Of a stretch of DNA of 64,000 nt, positions 50,001-58,949 are shown in pieces. The notes beneath the pieces were generated by a model. That model saw only the letters and a list, made by a program, of their open reading frames with translations. It made no database searches and had not been told where the DNA came from. The stretch is from Pseudomonas fluorescens. GTDB taxonomy: Bacteria; Pseudomonadota; Gammaproteobacteria; Pseudomonadales; Pseudomonadaceae. The translations under genes and the position numbers were made by a program. The stretch's first letter is position 1; the number at the start of each line of letters is the position of its first letter. Location: contig NZ_KZ477990.1 in assembly GCF_002837185.1 (NCBI RefSeq), positions 186,001 through 250,000 on the forward strand, in the 5' to 3' direction.

Positions 50001-52645
50001 TCAAAAGCTACGACGCGGTCATCGGTGTCGGCTTCCCTTGGCCGGTCACTACCTCACTGGCAGCCCATCAGCTGGATACGCACATGGGCCGTCTGATTGA
50101 AGGCAATCGAAATGACGCCCGTTCCAATGAGGACCTGGCAGACGCGAAATACGCGCTCAAAACGGGCGTTTTGCTCAACGGCATCAAAATCGCGCTGGGT
50201 TTTATTCCGCTGATCGGCACTGCGGTCTCCCTGGCCGATGCCGTCACCAGCCTGTATGCGGCCGTCGATGCCTTCAGGAAGGACGACGTGCACCACGGCA
50301 TTGAGCAACTGGCCTCGGTGTTCGAAAGCCTGGTGTATGCGGGCATGGACGCCGCGACGTTTGCAGCCCTGCCCCCCGCCCGCCCCTCCACCGCCAGCAC
50401 GCTGACTCGCCAGCACCAGGCCAGATACACAGGGCGCCCTGCCTTCTGGCGCAACCTGAAAACACGTGAGGTGAAGAGAACCACCGCCCATCGTTTCGCG
50501 GGCTACGAATTCGATCAACCCCTCGAACTCGGTAGCCTGCAAGCGGTGCAGACCGGTCCTTATCGCCATACGCTACGGCATACTTCCGGCGAGCATTTCA
50601 TCGCAGACGGTGGACGTTACTTCAAGGTTAGGTTTGAACCGACGGCCCATGAAATGCGGCTGGTCGCCAAGGCAAAACTCTACTCGCCGGTCATTGCTTT
50701 TGACGAAGCGCAGCAGTGGAACACTTACTCGGCATTGCATGGCGGCCATCTCACCGGGTATGGCGGCGGCAGCAGGCGCGGACAGGGGACATCGCGTGCG
50801 GGCTCGAGCGTGCCACCGGCTGTCAATCGACAACTTCCTCAAGCAGCGCTTGAGGTCCACATGCAGCGCCTTGAACTCAATAGGTCGCTGATAAGGCGAT
50901 ACAACGAGCTAGTCGATCAGATAGCACAGAGCGACATAAAACTGAAAAAACACTTGGACGACTATCCAGACGCGAACGTGGTGTCTGCTCAAAAGACCAA
51001 CGACAGCAGAGCACTGGATATCGCCCTGACCAAGGACATTGAAGACGCAACGAACATGCACACCTCGTTCGAAGATGCCAGGCAGAAGCAAATCCGCTTA
51101 CCCGAATTCGACATTCCCCAGGAACTGAGTAAAACAGCGCAAATCGTTTCAGATCGGTTGAACCGCCTACTCGAACACGCCAATAACCGCTTACTGGCCT
51201 TGACTGAGCGAGCAATCGCGATCACTCAAGAACTCAATAGCGCGTCGCTTGGGCATGGTCGGCGCAAAGCCCTGACCCTTGAAATCAGACAGTGCCGTCT
51301 CGACCTGCTCGATGAACTGAAACGGGTAGAGGCCTTTAAAAAGGAAATGAACACGTGGACCAAACGCATAACCGTCAAAAGCAAGCGTACGGAGTTGGCA
51401 ACCTATCTGGATGAGTGGAAAAAAAAATTCACCGATCTTCGCATCGCCTCCATAAGAAGCGGCAACCTTTTACAAGCCCTTACGCCTGAGCCGACAGTCA
51501 GGAGCATTGACTGGGTCTATCTGGAGACCGCGGTGCAAACCGCCAGAAAAAGATTCGATCGTGCCTCGACCACACACATGACCCTCCGCGAGGTGGGTCT
51601 CGACGTGGTAGAACGCAACCGGGTACTGCAAAACTGCATCGAGGTCTACCAAGAGCTTTCCCTTGACCTGATCACCTGGCAGGAGAGGTCACCCAGTCAT
51701 TTCGACCAACGTTTCCTCTCGCTCCTGCAAGACGACCTCAGGAGCCTGATTAAAAAAGCTCAGCGAGCCATGCCCGCCTCCGAACGCAGGCGCACCGATA
51801 CTCGGAAGGTCTTTGAAACCGAAGATGGGCAACTATTGATCGGCACCGAAATACCCGCAGGGCAACAGTCGCCAAGACAATTCATGACCCAGGACGCCGA
51901 TGGGGCGACTATTGAGGTATGGGATAAAATCGGCGATGGCGAGACCTTTCGCTTGAACCCGACCCATAGCGGCTCGGTGGCCGCCTCACCGAAGCTGCCG
52001 ACTGACGTCAAGGTCATCGTAGCGGAAGCCTCTGCCCGGCTGGATGCGGTGGATGCCGTCGAAAACAAAGTCCGGGGCTACAAAACCATGGAGCCGGTCA
52101 ACCTCGAACATATGCTGGTCAGTGAAGCCAAAGGCCTCAGGACCCGGGCCAGGACCGTGCAAGGCCTGGAGGCCGACAACCCGATCGTCGAAAAACTGCG
52201 AAACCGGGCCAGTGCACTTGAGCAGTCAGGGCAAGCCCTGCGGATCCAGCGCAGCCTGGAAAGCAATACGCCGACCGAGGGCTACCTGGATTACCTGATT
52301 CAAAAAGGTCGAGTGGTGATTCGAAAGAAAGGCACACGCCAAAAGCTCAGAGACAAACGTCCTGACGGACAAGACGACTATCTGCAGGAGTATGAGGTTT
52401 ACAGCACGACCAAGCAGGGAAAGGCCGACAAACTGATCTGGTACGCGCACTTTCACTACGTGACACCGCGATCCCCGTTCGGCAGCTTTGAGAAGGCGCA
52501 CATAAAGCGCTACGACCAACAATACCTGGGCATGAAGTGGCGAGCAGCCCAGGCGGGCGCCGGAGCCACCTTCGCGGACGTTGAAATCTGGCGCGGCAAT
52601 ATCGACAAACCCCTTGCCAGGCAACACTTCGAGGCACTGGAATAA
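47036..52645 (+). CDS. giant dermonecrotic-toxin-like (DUF6543) protein 1
   Basis: A 1869-residue protein without signal peptide. It resembles the large Pseudomonas proteins annotated as dermonecrotic toxin domain (DUF6543). Visible parts: a helical N-terminal half; a repeated family phrase TLLYLPDAPDERCLRRFDS near residue 930; a hydrophobic helix pair LLNGIKIALGFIPLIGTAVSLADAV near 1043-1076 that could enter membranes; a beta-rich GEHFIADGGRYFKVRF segment near 1185; a lysine- and glutamate-rich probable coiled coil (about 1265-1560); and a C-terminal basic module (about 1745-1869, with LIWYAHFHYVTPRSPFGSFEKAHIKRY). The coiled-coil region is visibly AT-richer than neighbours. No secretion genes are adjacent. 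Toxin activity is inferred from family resemblance only. Confidence 0.78.
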   Translation: MTDTPDVNLNDFGVSRLLPPANTDENLLLDATQRWQDCCKDMRELMAGTPSVRTVINQMLQQQLQLDGERTGLKFLATQTRGSSLLSINEACLYMQQHPSLDTTQVPEGALIYLPANHRLSGYTVPMVLDELKGLDLEQAIKDAWTRHFLNNRAPNQPVSCRTRATALYKIHFEASGEALLAQGAISAAALNPMFAIIDPLLAEPGAEKICTEHIVLKRPTADALILPGAWVLTLDTDQPVSQLLYLPAHQPAWRTFAKRTDMERWLIDHQQVLFSTSTPDPLATIDYRLKTNPLESGISHWLNLLADAQYREAIKPVPGIEIDNANLARLPIEAFDKQRQSQSLFAPAPEPPTPSPLEEGTLAQFGLLYPGLPLSQRQARVLQQRTALDTLLGEGTPAAERDTRLQQFKQQLDELRVQQHASGTAARLMLERRPCDLATLNTQFTALYNARVAGLRIEAQIQRALHQISADELKLLEVILDSPVAADRLVEVAACSMTLSVTHQTNATKKITESELKGPLVFTAATALKSPATTAASYMVYWPGTGGALQRFTSRQALEEALFKITPQDDQLALVLKELTGNPFEHSLSLQQVYFEERAAQLRSTYATPDDADKLAECLQKLREETLDNLRVPEHSAREAAYLEIVEQHNSGHLAQKLPTWLVTQTEEQRESLNARLKAYIPALVRAQALLVQSLPPRDEFVRLTIDSRVRKDFSITQGFSLQLDLPDSTRDIQDPVTGGSGVGATAVKVTTAPSLKRSKMSLDELALKNIDSSLGKRLHYMTLDVTADDTAELNRLKAGINGAYLVKMVSDLNLAKAYETRIYQAFRGTSQESTFQRDYRRECLTEPLRLMLQIQGQMAFMQGHINADDLRVWTTAIHADTHNAWQVGTQRIALLPATLVDDSDNNRYGTVTLSGISFIQEKTSGVTLLYLPDAPDERCLRRFDSLEQARKKLFDLCNLDTMVKYVASRALTAEVQSHINRIDQAMVKSYDAVIGVGFPWPVTTSLAAHQLDTHMGRLIEGNRNDARSNEDLADAKYALKTGVLLNGIKIALGFIPLIGTAVSLADAVTSLYAAVDAFRKDDVHHGIEQLASVFESLVYAGMDAATFAALPPARPSTASTLTRQHQARYTGRPAFWRNLKTREVKRTTAHRFAGYEFDQPLELGSLQAVQTGPYRHTLRHTSGEHFIADGGRYFKVRFEPTAHEMRLVAKAKLYSPVIAFDEAQQWNTYSALHGGHLTGYGGGSRRGQGTSRAGSSVPPAVNRQLPQAALEVHMQRLELNRSLIRRYNELVDQIAQSDIKLKKHLDDYPDANVVSAQKTNDSRALDIALTKDIEDATNMHTSFEDARQKQIRLPEFDIPQELSKTAQIVSDRLNRLLEHANNRLLALTERAIAITQELNSASLGHGRRKALTLEIRQCRLDLLDELKRVEAFKKEMNTWTKRITVKSKRTELATYLDEWKKKFTDLRIASIRSGNLLQALTPEPTVRSIDWVYLETAVQTARKRFDRASTTHMTLREVGLDVVERNRVLQNCIEVYQELSLDLITWQERSPSHFDQRFLSLLQDDLRSLIKKAQRAMPASERRRTDTRKVFETEDGQLLIGTEIPAGQQSPRQFMTQDADGATIEVWDKIGDGETFRLNPTHSGSVAASPKLPTDVKVIVAEASARLDAVDAVENKVRGYKTMEPVNLEHMLVSEAKGLRTRARTVQGLEADNPIVEKLRNRASALEQSGQALRIQRSLESNTPTEGYLDYLIQKGRVVIRKKGTRQKLRDKRPDGQDDYLQEYEVYSTTKQGKADKLIWYAHFHYVTPRSPFGSFEKAHIKRYDQQYLGMKWRAAQAGAGATFADVEIWRGNIDKPLARQHFEALE

Positions 52646-52723
52646 GTTGAATGGCCTGGCGGGCAACATGAATAGTGCTCAATGCCTTATCATTAAGCAC
52701 AAATTTTATTCATGGAGGCCGCC

Positions 52724-53641
52724 GTGCTGGAAATCCGCCACCTCAAAACCCTGCACGCCCTGCGCGAAGCCGACAGCCTGGTGGAAGCCGCCGAACGCCT
52801 GCACCTGACGCAGTCGGCGCTGTCCCATCAGTTCAAGGAACTGGAAGAACGCCTGGGCATGCCGCTGTTCGTGCGCAAGACCAAGCCGCTGCGCTTCACC
52901 AGCGCCGGCCTGCGCCTGCTGCAATTGGCCGACGCCACCCTGCCCTTGCTGCGCGGCGCCGAGCGAGACATCGCACGCCTGGCCGGCGGCACCGCCGGGC
53001 GGCTGCACATGGCCATCGAATGCCACAGTTGCTTCCAATGGCTGATGCCGACCATCGACCAGTTCCGCGATGCCTGGCCGGAAGTGGAGCTGGACCTGGC
53101 CTCGGGCTTCGCCTTCGCCCCACTGCCGGCCCTGGCCCGTGGCGACCTGGACCTGGTGGTGACCTCCGACCCCCTGGAGTTGCCGGGCATCACCTATGTG
53201 CCGCTGTTTACCTATGAAGCCATGCTGGCGGTGGCCAACCAGCACGCGCTGGCGCACAAGTCGTACATCGTTGCGCAAGACCTGCTGACTGAAACCCTGA
53301 TCACCTACCCGGTGGAGCGCGACCGCCTGGACATCTTCACCCGCTTCCTGGAGCCCGCCGATGTGGAACCGGCCCAGGTACGCACCTCGGAACTGACGGT
53401 GATGATGATGCAATTGGTGGCCAGCGGCCGTGGCGTGTGCGGCATGCCGCATTGGGCACTGCATGAATACAGCTCACGCGGGTATGTGAAGGCCAAGCGG
53501 TTGGGCGAGAAAGGTTTGTTTGCAACGCTGTATGCGGGGATTCGGGCGGACATGCTGGATGCGCCGTACATGCGCGACTTTTTGCTGACGGCCAAGGACA
53601 CGTCGTTTTCCACCCTGGATGGGGTCAGTGCAGTGCGCTAA
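52724..53641 (+). CDS. metR: LysR-type regulator MetR
   Basis: Activator of methionine synthesis genes, using homocysteine as co-inducer. The 305 residues begin MLEIRHLKTLHALREADSLVEAAERLHLTQSALSHQFKELEERLG, a winged-helix DNA-binding domain with the MetR-specific sequence, followed by a periplasmic-binding-protein-like effector domain (LDLVVTSDPLELPGI). The GTG at 52724 is preferred over the ATG four codons earlier, because GGAGG lies five bases before the GTG and the ATG has no site. No met structural gene is adjacent. Confidence 0.93.
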   Translation: MLEIRHLKTLHALREADSLVEAAERLHLTQSALSHQFKELEERLGMPLFVRKTKPLRFTSAGLRLLQLADATLPLLRGAERDIARLAGGTAGRLHMAIECHSCFQWLMPTIDQFRDAWPEVELDLASGFAFAPLPALARGDLDLVVTSDPLELPGITYVPLFTYEAMLAVANQHALAHKSYIVAQDLLTETLITYPVERDRLDIFTRFLEPADVEPAQVRTSELTVMMMQLVASGRGVCGMPHWALHEYSSRGYVKAKRLGEKGLFATLYAGIRADMLDAPYMRDFLLTAKDTSFSTLDGVSAVR

Positions 53642-53711
53642 GCGCCGCAGGCAACCCTGTGGGAGGTCACTGATCCGCCAATTCCCGCCACAGGTGGATC
53701 TTGTCGAAATA

Positions 53712-54173
53712 CTAGTCACCTACCCGCACGGCCAACGGCTCCAGGCCGTACTGAATGAAACCGCAGCGCTGGTAAAGCGCCAACGCTGCATCGTTGCCGG
53801 CAGTCACCGTCAGTTGGATCAACGTCAGGCGCGGATGCCGGCAGGCTTCTGCCAGCGCCGCCTCTACCAGTTGCCGGCCCAAGCCTCTTTGCTGGTGAGC
53901 CTGGGTCACGTACATACCGAACAAGGTCACCTTGTGCCGCGCCTTTTCCCGAGGTTCGAACGCCAAGCCGACAATACCCGCCAGTTGATCGCCCTCGAAG
54001 GCGCCAAGCAGCCGATCCAGTGGGCTGTCGAGGCGCTTCTGCCACCAGTTCAACGGCATCGCTGCGCGTTCGGCCACGCTGGAGGTGAACGCCTGGGGAT
54101 AAGCGCCGTACGCCTGGAGCATCAACGCGCGATAGGCTTGCGCATCGCTGCTGAGCAACTGGCGGATCATCAT
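53712..54173 (-). CDS. GNAT-family N-acetyltransferase
   Basis: A 153-residue single-domain GNAT protein. The acetyl-CoA-binding motif is VTQAHQQRGLGRQLVEAAL (Q-x-x-G-x-G type, near 90-110), followed by LTVTAGNDAALALYQRCGF, typical of the C-terminal motif. The acceptor substrate is unknown. Its start overlaps the upstream NUDIX stop by ATGA, so the two form an operon. Confidence 0.88.
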   Translation of the reverse strand: MMIRQLLSSDAQAYRALMLQAYGAYPQAFTSSVAERAAMPLNWWQKRLDSPLDRLLGAFEGDQLAGIVGLAFEPREKARHKVTLFGMYVTQAHQQRGLGRQLVEAALAEACRHPRLTLIQLTVTAGNDAALALYQRCGFIQYGLEPLAVRVGD

Positions 54174-54580
54174 GCGCTCGCCAGCGAATCGCGATAGAAC
54201 GGCAGGATGAAGTCACGCGTCAACGGTGCCAGATGCAAGCCACCGTCGCTCATCGGATCGATCCAGCGCACCTCTTCAATCTCCGCAGCGGGGAAGACGG
54301 CTGCGTCGATTGTCACCTGGAACAACTCGGCCTGTACGGTAAAGCCCGGCTCGTTGGCGGCAGGCGCCGAGAATTGGCCGAGATACACCGCGTGCGTTGG
54401 ATCGATACGCAGGTTCAGTTCTTCCTGCAATTCACGGGACAACGCTTCGATGGGTTGTTCGCCAGCGTCAACTTTGCCGCCAGGCTGCATGAAGGCCTGA
54501 GTACCGCGCTTGCGCACCAGCAGGGTTTGACCGTCGCGGCCGATCAACAGGGCCGCAGCAATGCGAATTGTCATGGACAT
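54170..54580 (-). CDS. NUDIX hydrolase
   Basis: A 136-residue protein that should cleave a nucleoside-diphosphate-linked compound. The NUDIX box GKVDAGE-X7-REL-X-EE-LNL (about residues 35-57) is complete except for Asn in place of the last Gly. The start MSMTIRIAAALLIG has GAGG about 10 bases upstream; a longer frame through 54640 is unlikely. It is operonic with the GNAT gene. Confidence 0.88.
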   Translation of the reverse strand: MSMTIRIAAALLIGRDGQTLLVRKRGTQAFMQPGGKVDAGEQPIEALSRELQEELNLRIDPTHAVYLGQFSAPAANEPGFTVQAELFQVTIDAAVFPAAEIEEVRWIDPMSDGGLHLAPLTRDFILPFYRDSLASA

Positions 54581-54767
54581 GAAATAAACGCCTCGGATTG
54601 AAAAAAACACCAGGATCATACACATCCCAGGCGCTGGCAACGGGCTTGCGCTGAGTCACATACAAGTACCACTCAAGCCAATACCGGCGCCCCCACACTC
54701 ACCAACTCCTATTCAGCCGGCGTGCTGCACCTGTGGTGCACCATGCCCCCGTTATAAGAGTCGACCC

Positions 54768-57700
54768 ATGCATACTTCATTGCCTCCCCCCATGAATCCA
54801 CAGGCTGATGACCCGCAACCCCTCCAGGGCGGGAGCACTTCTTCGATGTCCTTGCAGCCCATGACGCTACCCGTGGAGGTGCCTGCTTCGCTAGCGCTGG
54901 ACAAACAGCAGGCACACCTGATCAGGGAGCTTGACAAGCTCAGCGCCCAAACCGACCAACTGCTGCAGCAACAGCCGAGCCTGGGCAGCGTGTACCAGGA
55001 GCAATTGGCCGGGATCTTTCCCGACGTGCATCGGCCCATCAATCCAAACCAGATTTTCTACAGTCGATACAGGGAGGACACGCAGGGGCAAACGCAACTT
55101 GTGTCCTGTGAAACACTGGGCAAGCTCCTGAAAACCTTGCGTGCGCCCAACGCAGAGGCCTACCTGACCCAGGAGACCGGCGCGTTCTTCCGCGAATGCA
55201 ACACGCTGGAAACGGACAAACGCCTCGCTTCAGTCGGCTCGACTGCAACCCTGGCCGCCGCATTGGAATTAGCGACAACCGTAAGCCTGAATGCATTCTG
55301 GAGGACAGGACAGGGTGCGCAACCCAACCGGGAGGAGCAACTGGTCGCACTGCGCCGACAGGTGCTGGCCCATCAATTGGCATTGAGCTCAGTTGACGGC
55401 ACGTTGTCGGCCAATGGGCGGACGCTGGCGGACAACGTGCTCAAGTACCCAAGTGCTGCGGCACGGGAACGGGCGTTTACCGTCGACAACAGGCCCGCGG
55501 TGTATCGACTGGCATTGGAGGATGGCAGTGAATTCGCCGGCGCCTTCATCCTGAGTCCCTCGATCAAGACGCCTGTGTCGGGCAGCGTGATGCTTTATAG
55601 CCCGAGCACGGGGTTTGAGGAACATGCCAGCCTGGCGCGCTTGAACGAAACCGTCGCGGCCCGTGTACAGGACGGCGGATCGGCAGGCAAGCTCCTGATC
55701 GCAAGCCTGCCGACGGCAGCACGCACAGCACTGAGCGGCTTGCCCGTGCTTACAGGCAACCCGACGCAGATAACCGCTGACGTGATCGCAGACAGTGTCC
55801 GCTCAGTACGGATTCGGCAGTTTTTTTCCATTCGCGAGGCGATGCGCAAGGAGACTTTGCCATCGGCAGCCGAACTCGACCTGGCCGCGGACCTGGCACC
55901 GCAATTGGATATCGCAGAGGCCTTTGTGGCCCGCAGCCTGCACCTGCTGGCAGCCGAACCTGCGTGGTTGAAAACCGCCGATTCGCAAGATCAGGTCCGG
56001 TACAGGCAACTGGAAAAAGAGCTGATTGACAGCCATGCGGCGCTCACGCCGTTTCTTGAGAAGATCTTGACGCTGGAAGCGTTCTCTCGGATAGAAACCG
56101 ACAAGGTGCTCAAAACCCAGAAGCCGACCTATGCCAACGTGGATATTGCCCCTTACAGAAGCCTGGTCCACCTGCGTGTGTCAACCACCTCCCGGTCAGC
56201 CCAGGTGACCGGGTATCGTGACGAGGAAAGCGCCACGGTCTATATCAGCGAAGATCGCAAAATCAACATCCCGCAGTTTCTGCCGGGCAAAAAACTGACG
56301 TGGGGCACCTGGCGTACCCAGGTCGTCGTGGATCTGCGAACCCTGGGAAGTTATGCCCAACGTAACGTCGACCCTTGGTCGGTGCATGAGGTACACAGAA
56401 CGATCCACGCCACCGCGAACATTATCGACACGGCCGGAAAACTGCGGGGCAAACTCAGCAATGACGATTTGCACGCGCTCGCCCAGGAGGCCGACATTGG
56501 CCAGAAATACGATGCCTATCTGAGGTCAACCTTCTCGCAGGGCGGCGAGGCAAGCACCTTCGCAACAGCCTGGCAGCGCGCCAACGCGGCAAAAATGAAC
56601 AAGGATGCCCTGGAGAGCCGTCTCAACCCTGACGCCGCCAAACTGTTTATATTCCAAACACCCGGCAGTGGGCTTGACTGGATAAAGGCAATCACGGAGC
56701 ACCCCGACTCAACCACCCGCCCCCGGGTCAGTGAGCGCGAGATAGAGGTCAACCTACTGGTGCTGGGCGCCGCGCAGGCAAGAGGTCAAGGGGGGCAGGT
56801 CATCCATCACGTCCTGGTCATTCATCGAAAAGACACCAAGCCTGACGGAGTCAGTGTGCTGTATACCCCGGATGCTCCAGATGGCGTGCCCTTCAGAGAG
56901 TTGGTCAACGGGTTGGTGGAGCTGGACACGCTCAAAGCAAAACCTGAATGGCAGGCCTATTTCATCCCGCGCATGGCGACCAAAGACACAAAAGAGATGA
57001 CGCGGATTTTCAACGATACCCGCGGTGTGCACCGTTATACCTTGACGCCGGTCACCGGCAATTTGCATGCGTACCTGTATTCGGCGCAACTGGGGTTTCA
57101 ACTTGCGCACGCCGATCACCGTTCACGGAGTAATGCGCAGATTTTCCGCGAATCGGCAGTGAACGCCTTTATGTTTGGGGTCGAAGTCGCCGATTTCCTG
57201 CTCGGCGTGATACCCGGCAAGACCACCCTGGCGCTTTTGCGCCGCAGCATCAACCGAGGGTTGAACCTGGCCCATCAGCTGAAGCGCCGGATCCCGGGGC
57301 TTGTCAAAAAAATCGATGCGGGTCAAAAACCCAACATCGCACTATCAGAGGCTTCAATCCGACCGTTGGAACCGGCCTGGCTCAATGTCGAACCGTATCG
57401 ACTGCCGAATCAGCTTGACGCATTCTTTGACGTAGGAGCGTTTGCCAAAAGCAACAATTATCTGCGTAGGCACTCAACAGGCAGCGCACCGTACTTTCTT
57501 GATAAGTACAACAACCAATTTATCGCAATGCGTGATGAAGCCGGCCACTATCACCTGTATCAGTCCTATGTAGAGGACAACGTACGCTATGTGAAAGATC
57601 CAGCCGGCAACAGAATGGACTTTATGGTCGTACCGGGCGACGAGAGAGGCTGGAAGCCGCGTTTCGAGAAAAACACGTGGGGCGGAGGTTCTATTCTGGG

Positions 57701-58949
57701 CTCCCTGCGTCCTCTGACGCCTGAACAGCAGGTGGATGCGGACCTGATCGCGGCCATGCGGCTTTTCGCAACGGAAGGGGAAATGCGGGATTTCGAGCGC
57801 GTCATAGAACAAACCGGCGACTCCCAGAAACTCGATTTGATCACTCGCGCCCGACAACAACTCGGCGCCCTGGATGAAGCTGAATTTCGCCGCTGGCTAT
57901 CGAACCAGAGAAGCTTGAGCCAAGCCAATCAACAGAAATTACGCAGTACCCTGTTGAACCTGCGGTTCGAGCTGACCACGCTTGAACATATCCACCTGTC
58001 GACACACGCATTTGCGCGACCTCTGTCTGCGCTGGACAAGGAGGAGTTGTTTAAAAGAGTCAAAAGGCTCATTGGCAAAAACGATAACTTCGACAAACAG
58101 ATCAGAACATCGATTGCCGTTGCCGACCCCGATACAGGCGCACAATTTGTAGGGTACGCCATCACGAACAAACACCAGACGGCGATGAATAAGTTCTCGG
58201 CAAAATATGAACTTCCTACCTGGCAAGACGCTGCGCTCTCAGCGTTTGCAAACCACCCCGATCGCCGCACACGCATTCATGAACTCGCCTCGACTCTGGG
58301 CGTTACCCCCCAAGAGGCAGCGCACCGATTCTTCTTGCTGCCTGAGACGCAAGAAACCCTGAATGCATTCCTGACGGATACCTTCAAGGCAAAAATCGCC
58401 AAACTTAACGTCGCCTCCTTTTCAGAAGATTTCAAAAAATCCGGTATTCCCTATATCGCCCTATCCCGAGGCCAGCCTGGTGCAGACGCGGGCTTAGCCA
58501 TGGTGGACAGTCGAGACGTCACAGCATTCGAAAATATCCTGCCCAAGTTTTCAACACCCCTGGAGTTTGAAGTCCCCCGCGCTCAAACCCATAGGGTTGA
58601 AAGGCCAGTGCCAGCGCTGCCTGGCGTTGCGCAAGTGCCGCCCACTCGCGATCCGCTCATCAACCTCGTGAAACTGGATGACCTGGCGCAAACCCAGAAA
58701 AAACTCCTGCCCGCCCCTGCCACGGCCAAACTTGAGGAAATCACCCAGGATATCCAAGCCGGCCGCCTCAGCCGCAAGCGAATAGGCAACTACACCTATG
58801 TCGATTTACCCCAGGTACAGGCCGGCTCGGGCCGTAGTCCTTGGCGCGTGGCAATTGAACGGAACGGCAAAGAAGGTGGCAAAGATGTCTACTTCATCAG
58901 GGGCATCTTTGATTACCACGGCAGCAAGCACGTAGCCTGGGGCGTCTAG
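54768..58949 (+). CDS. giant dermonecrotic-toxin-like (DUF6543) protein 2
   Basis: A 1393-residue protein of the same class as the 1869-residue protein 2 kb upstream. Shared landmarks occur in the same order: the phrase SVLYTPDAPDGVPFREL near residue 705, an HADHRSRSN stretch (compare NRNDARSN in protein 1), then a hydrophobic helix pair NAFMFGVEVADFLLGVIPGKTTLALL near 797-826, then a beta-rich QFIAMRDEAGHYHLYQSY segment. The C-terminal 70 residues or so form a distinct compact basic module (LSRKRIGNYTYVDLPQ...DVYFIRGIFDYHGSKHVAW) not seen in protein 1. No signal peptide. The stop is directly followed by the convergent YN-GYP gene, so no immunity gene fits downstream. Function is inferred by resemblance only. 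Confidence 0.77.
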   Translation: MHTSLPPPMNPQADDPQPLQGGSTSSMSLQPMTLPVEVPASLALDKQQAHLIRELDKLSAQTDQLLQQQPSLGSVYQEQLAGIFPDVHRPINPNQIFYSRYREDTQGQTQLVSCETLGKLLKTLRAPNAEAYLTQETGAFFRECNTLETDKRLASVGSTATLAAALELATTVSLNAFWRTGQGAQPNREEQLVALRRQVLAHQLALSSVDGTLSANGRTLADNVLKYPSAAARERAFTVDNRPAVYRLALEDGSEFAGAFILSPSIKTPVSGSVMLYSPSTGFEEHASLARLNETVAARVQDGGSAGKLLIASLPTAARTALSGLPVLTGNPTQITADVIADSVRSVRIRQFFSIREAMRKETLPSAAELDLAADLAPQLDIAEAFVARSLHLLAAEPAWLKTADSQDQVRYRQLEKELIDSHAALTPFLEKILTLEAFSRIETDKVLKTQKPTYANVDIAPYRSLVHLRVSTTSRSAQVTGYRDEESATVYISEDRKINIPQFLPGKKLTWGTWRTQVVVDLRTLGSYAQRNVDPWSVHEVHRTIHATANIIDTAGKLRGKLSNDDLHALAQEADIGQKYDAYLRSTFSQGGEASTFATAWQRANAAKMNKDALESRLNPDAAKLFIFQTPGSGLDWIKAITEHPDSTTRPRVSEREIEVNLLVLGAAQARGQGGQVIHHVLVIHRKDTKPDGVSVLYTPDAPDGVPFRELVNGLVELDTLKAKPEWQAYFIPRMATKDTKEMTRIFNDTRGVHRYTLTPVTGNLHAYLYSAQLGFQLAHADHRSRSNAQIFRESAVNAFMFGVEVADFLLGVIPGKTTLALLRRSINRGLNLAHQLKRRIPGLVKKIDAGQKPNIALSEASIRPLEPAWLNVEPYRLPNQLDAFFDVGAFAKSNNYLRRHSTGSAPYFLDKYNNQFIAMRDEAGHYHLYQSYVEDNVRYVKDPAGNRMDFMVVPGDERGWKPRFEKNTWGGGSILGSLRPLTPEQQVDADLIAAMRLFATEGEMRDFERVIEQTGDSQKLDLITRARQQLGALDEAEFRRWLSNQRSLSQANQQKLRSTLLNLRFELTTLEHIHLSTHAFARPLSALDKEELFKRVKRLIGKNDNFDKQIRTSIAVADPDTGAQFVGYAITNKHQTAMNKFSAKYELPTWQDAALSAFANHPDRRTRIHELASTLGVTPQEAAHRFFLLPETQETLNAFLTDTFKAKIAKLNVASFSEDFKKSGIPYIALSRGQPGADAGLAMVDSRDVTAFENILPKFSTPLEFEVPRAQTHRVERPVPALPGVAQVPPTRDPLINLVKLDDLAQTQKKLLPAPATAKLEEITQDIQAGRLSRKRIGNYTYVDLPQVQAGSGRSPWRVAIERNGKEGGKDVYFIRGIFDYHGSKHVAWGV

